Below are positions 63,834 through 64,000 of a stretch of 64,000 nt of DNA, piece by piece; within the stretch, counting starts at the first letter, position 1; every line of letters starts with the position of its first letter. Position numbers and translations under genes: made by a program. This DNA is from Woeseiaceae bacterium. GTDB lineage: Bacteria > Pseudomonadota > Gammaproteobacteria > Steroidobacterales > Woeseiaceae. The stretch covers positions 1 through 64,000 of the forward strand of contig JAJFKT010000010.1 in assembly GCA_021773075.1 (NCBI GenBank). The letters run 5' to 3'. The notes under the pieces were generated by a model, which saw only the letters and a program-made list of their open reading frames with translations, was not told the origin of the DNA and ran no database searches.

Positions 63834-64000
63834 ATGCAGAGCACCACACTAATCCTGCTTTTGGGCCTGATTGCGACAGCCGCGTTCTTTGTCGGGCGCG
63901 GCCGTTCACTCGCATTGGTGGGCGGGCCCGGGCATGGTCCAGCTCTTCACTCGTTGCCGGGTTACCACGGTTATTTTGTCGTTATCTGGTGTGTGCTGCC
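63834..64000 (+). CDS. pstC: Phosphate ABC permease PstC, partial
   Basis: 55 codons before the window ends. MQSTTLILLLGLIATAAFFV is the first membrane helix, followed by the longer loop (GGPGHGPALHSLPGYHGYFV) of the extended gammaproteobacterial PstC type. Starts right after the pstS stop. Confidence 0.85.
   Translation, partial: MQSTTLILLLGLIATAAFFVGRGRSLALVGGPGHGPALHSLPGYHGYFVVIWCVL

Noticed and set aside
1..64000. tRNA, rRNA genes or CRISPR arrays
   Set aside because: No cloverleaf with a conserved T-loop sequence, no rRNA stretch and no regularly spaced direct repeats were seen.

Overview
The window reads as a chromosome segment from a marine-type gammaproteobacterium. Core genes of gammaproteobacterial style (dusA, pckG, a YoaA-type helicase, tsaB, phoBR, dsbB, dapE, pstSC) surround two large metabolic blocks: alginate/uronate catabolism and an oxygen-tolerant [NiFe] uptake hydrogenase. 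The genus cannot be fixed from the sequence. The Oar-like TonB receptor, PL6/PL17 lyases and sodium symporters fit a heterotroph living on brown-algal polysaccharide.

Layout. (1) 1-8.3 kb is an accessory, AT-richer mosaic: the end of a mobile element (PrtN-like activator plus PF12835-type tyrosine recombinase), a 0.36 kb stretch packed with perfect hairpins, a P63C-domain gene behind four alternating operator-like motifs, several small or secreted orphan proteins, and a cut-off IS3 OrfA. (2) 8.3-36 kb is the uronate block. A minus-strand operon (small ORF, kdgF, MFS, SDR reductase, kdgA, kdgK, PL6 lyase) sits beside its GntR regulator, with a TonB receptor divergent from the regulator; the same 15-bp operator occurs before the operon and before the receptor. 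HAD, Nramp-like, UxuA, PL17 and MATE genes follow, then a second divergent cluster around another GntR regulator: RraA-like, Gfo/Idh, SSS and a secreted unknown on one side; SSS, aldehyde dehydrogenase and ManD-like dehydratase on the other. (3) 36-37.2 kb is a tyrosine integrase next to the 5' end of dusA, a known island integration site, so the uronate block is probably a genomic island. (4) 38-50.3 kb is the hydrogenase region: hypCBDFE on plus converging with hupSLCDGHIJ-hypA on minus. (5) 50.6-64 kb holds a methyltransferase, a cyclase-FHA protein, pckG, helicase/tsaB, and the phosphate system phoBR-porin-phoU, dsbB, dapE, pstSC, with three candidate Pho boxes.

How it works together: PL6 and PL17 cut alginate to unsaturated monouronate; KdgF linearises it to DEH; the SDR reduces DEH to KDG; KdgK and KdgA turn KDG into pyruvate and glyceraldehyde-3-phosphate. 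The complete route is present. UxuA and ManD could also feed KDG from mannonate. The hydrogenase would add electrons from H2, and PEP carboxykinase supports gluconeogenesis from the pyruvate produced.

No tRNA, rRNA or CRISPR array was seen. The most unusual signals are the set of long perfect inverted repeats (1.5-1.86 kb, 4.3 kb, 52.4 kb), the paired operator motif at 2.2 kb, the 31-residue ORF coupled to kdgF, and the uncharacterised secreted protein in the RraA operon.
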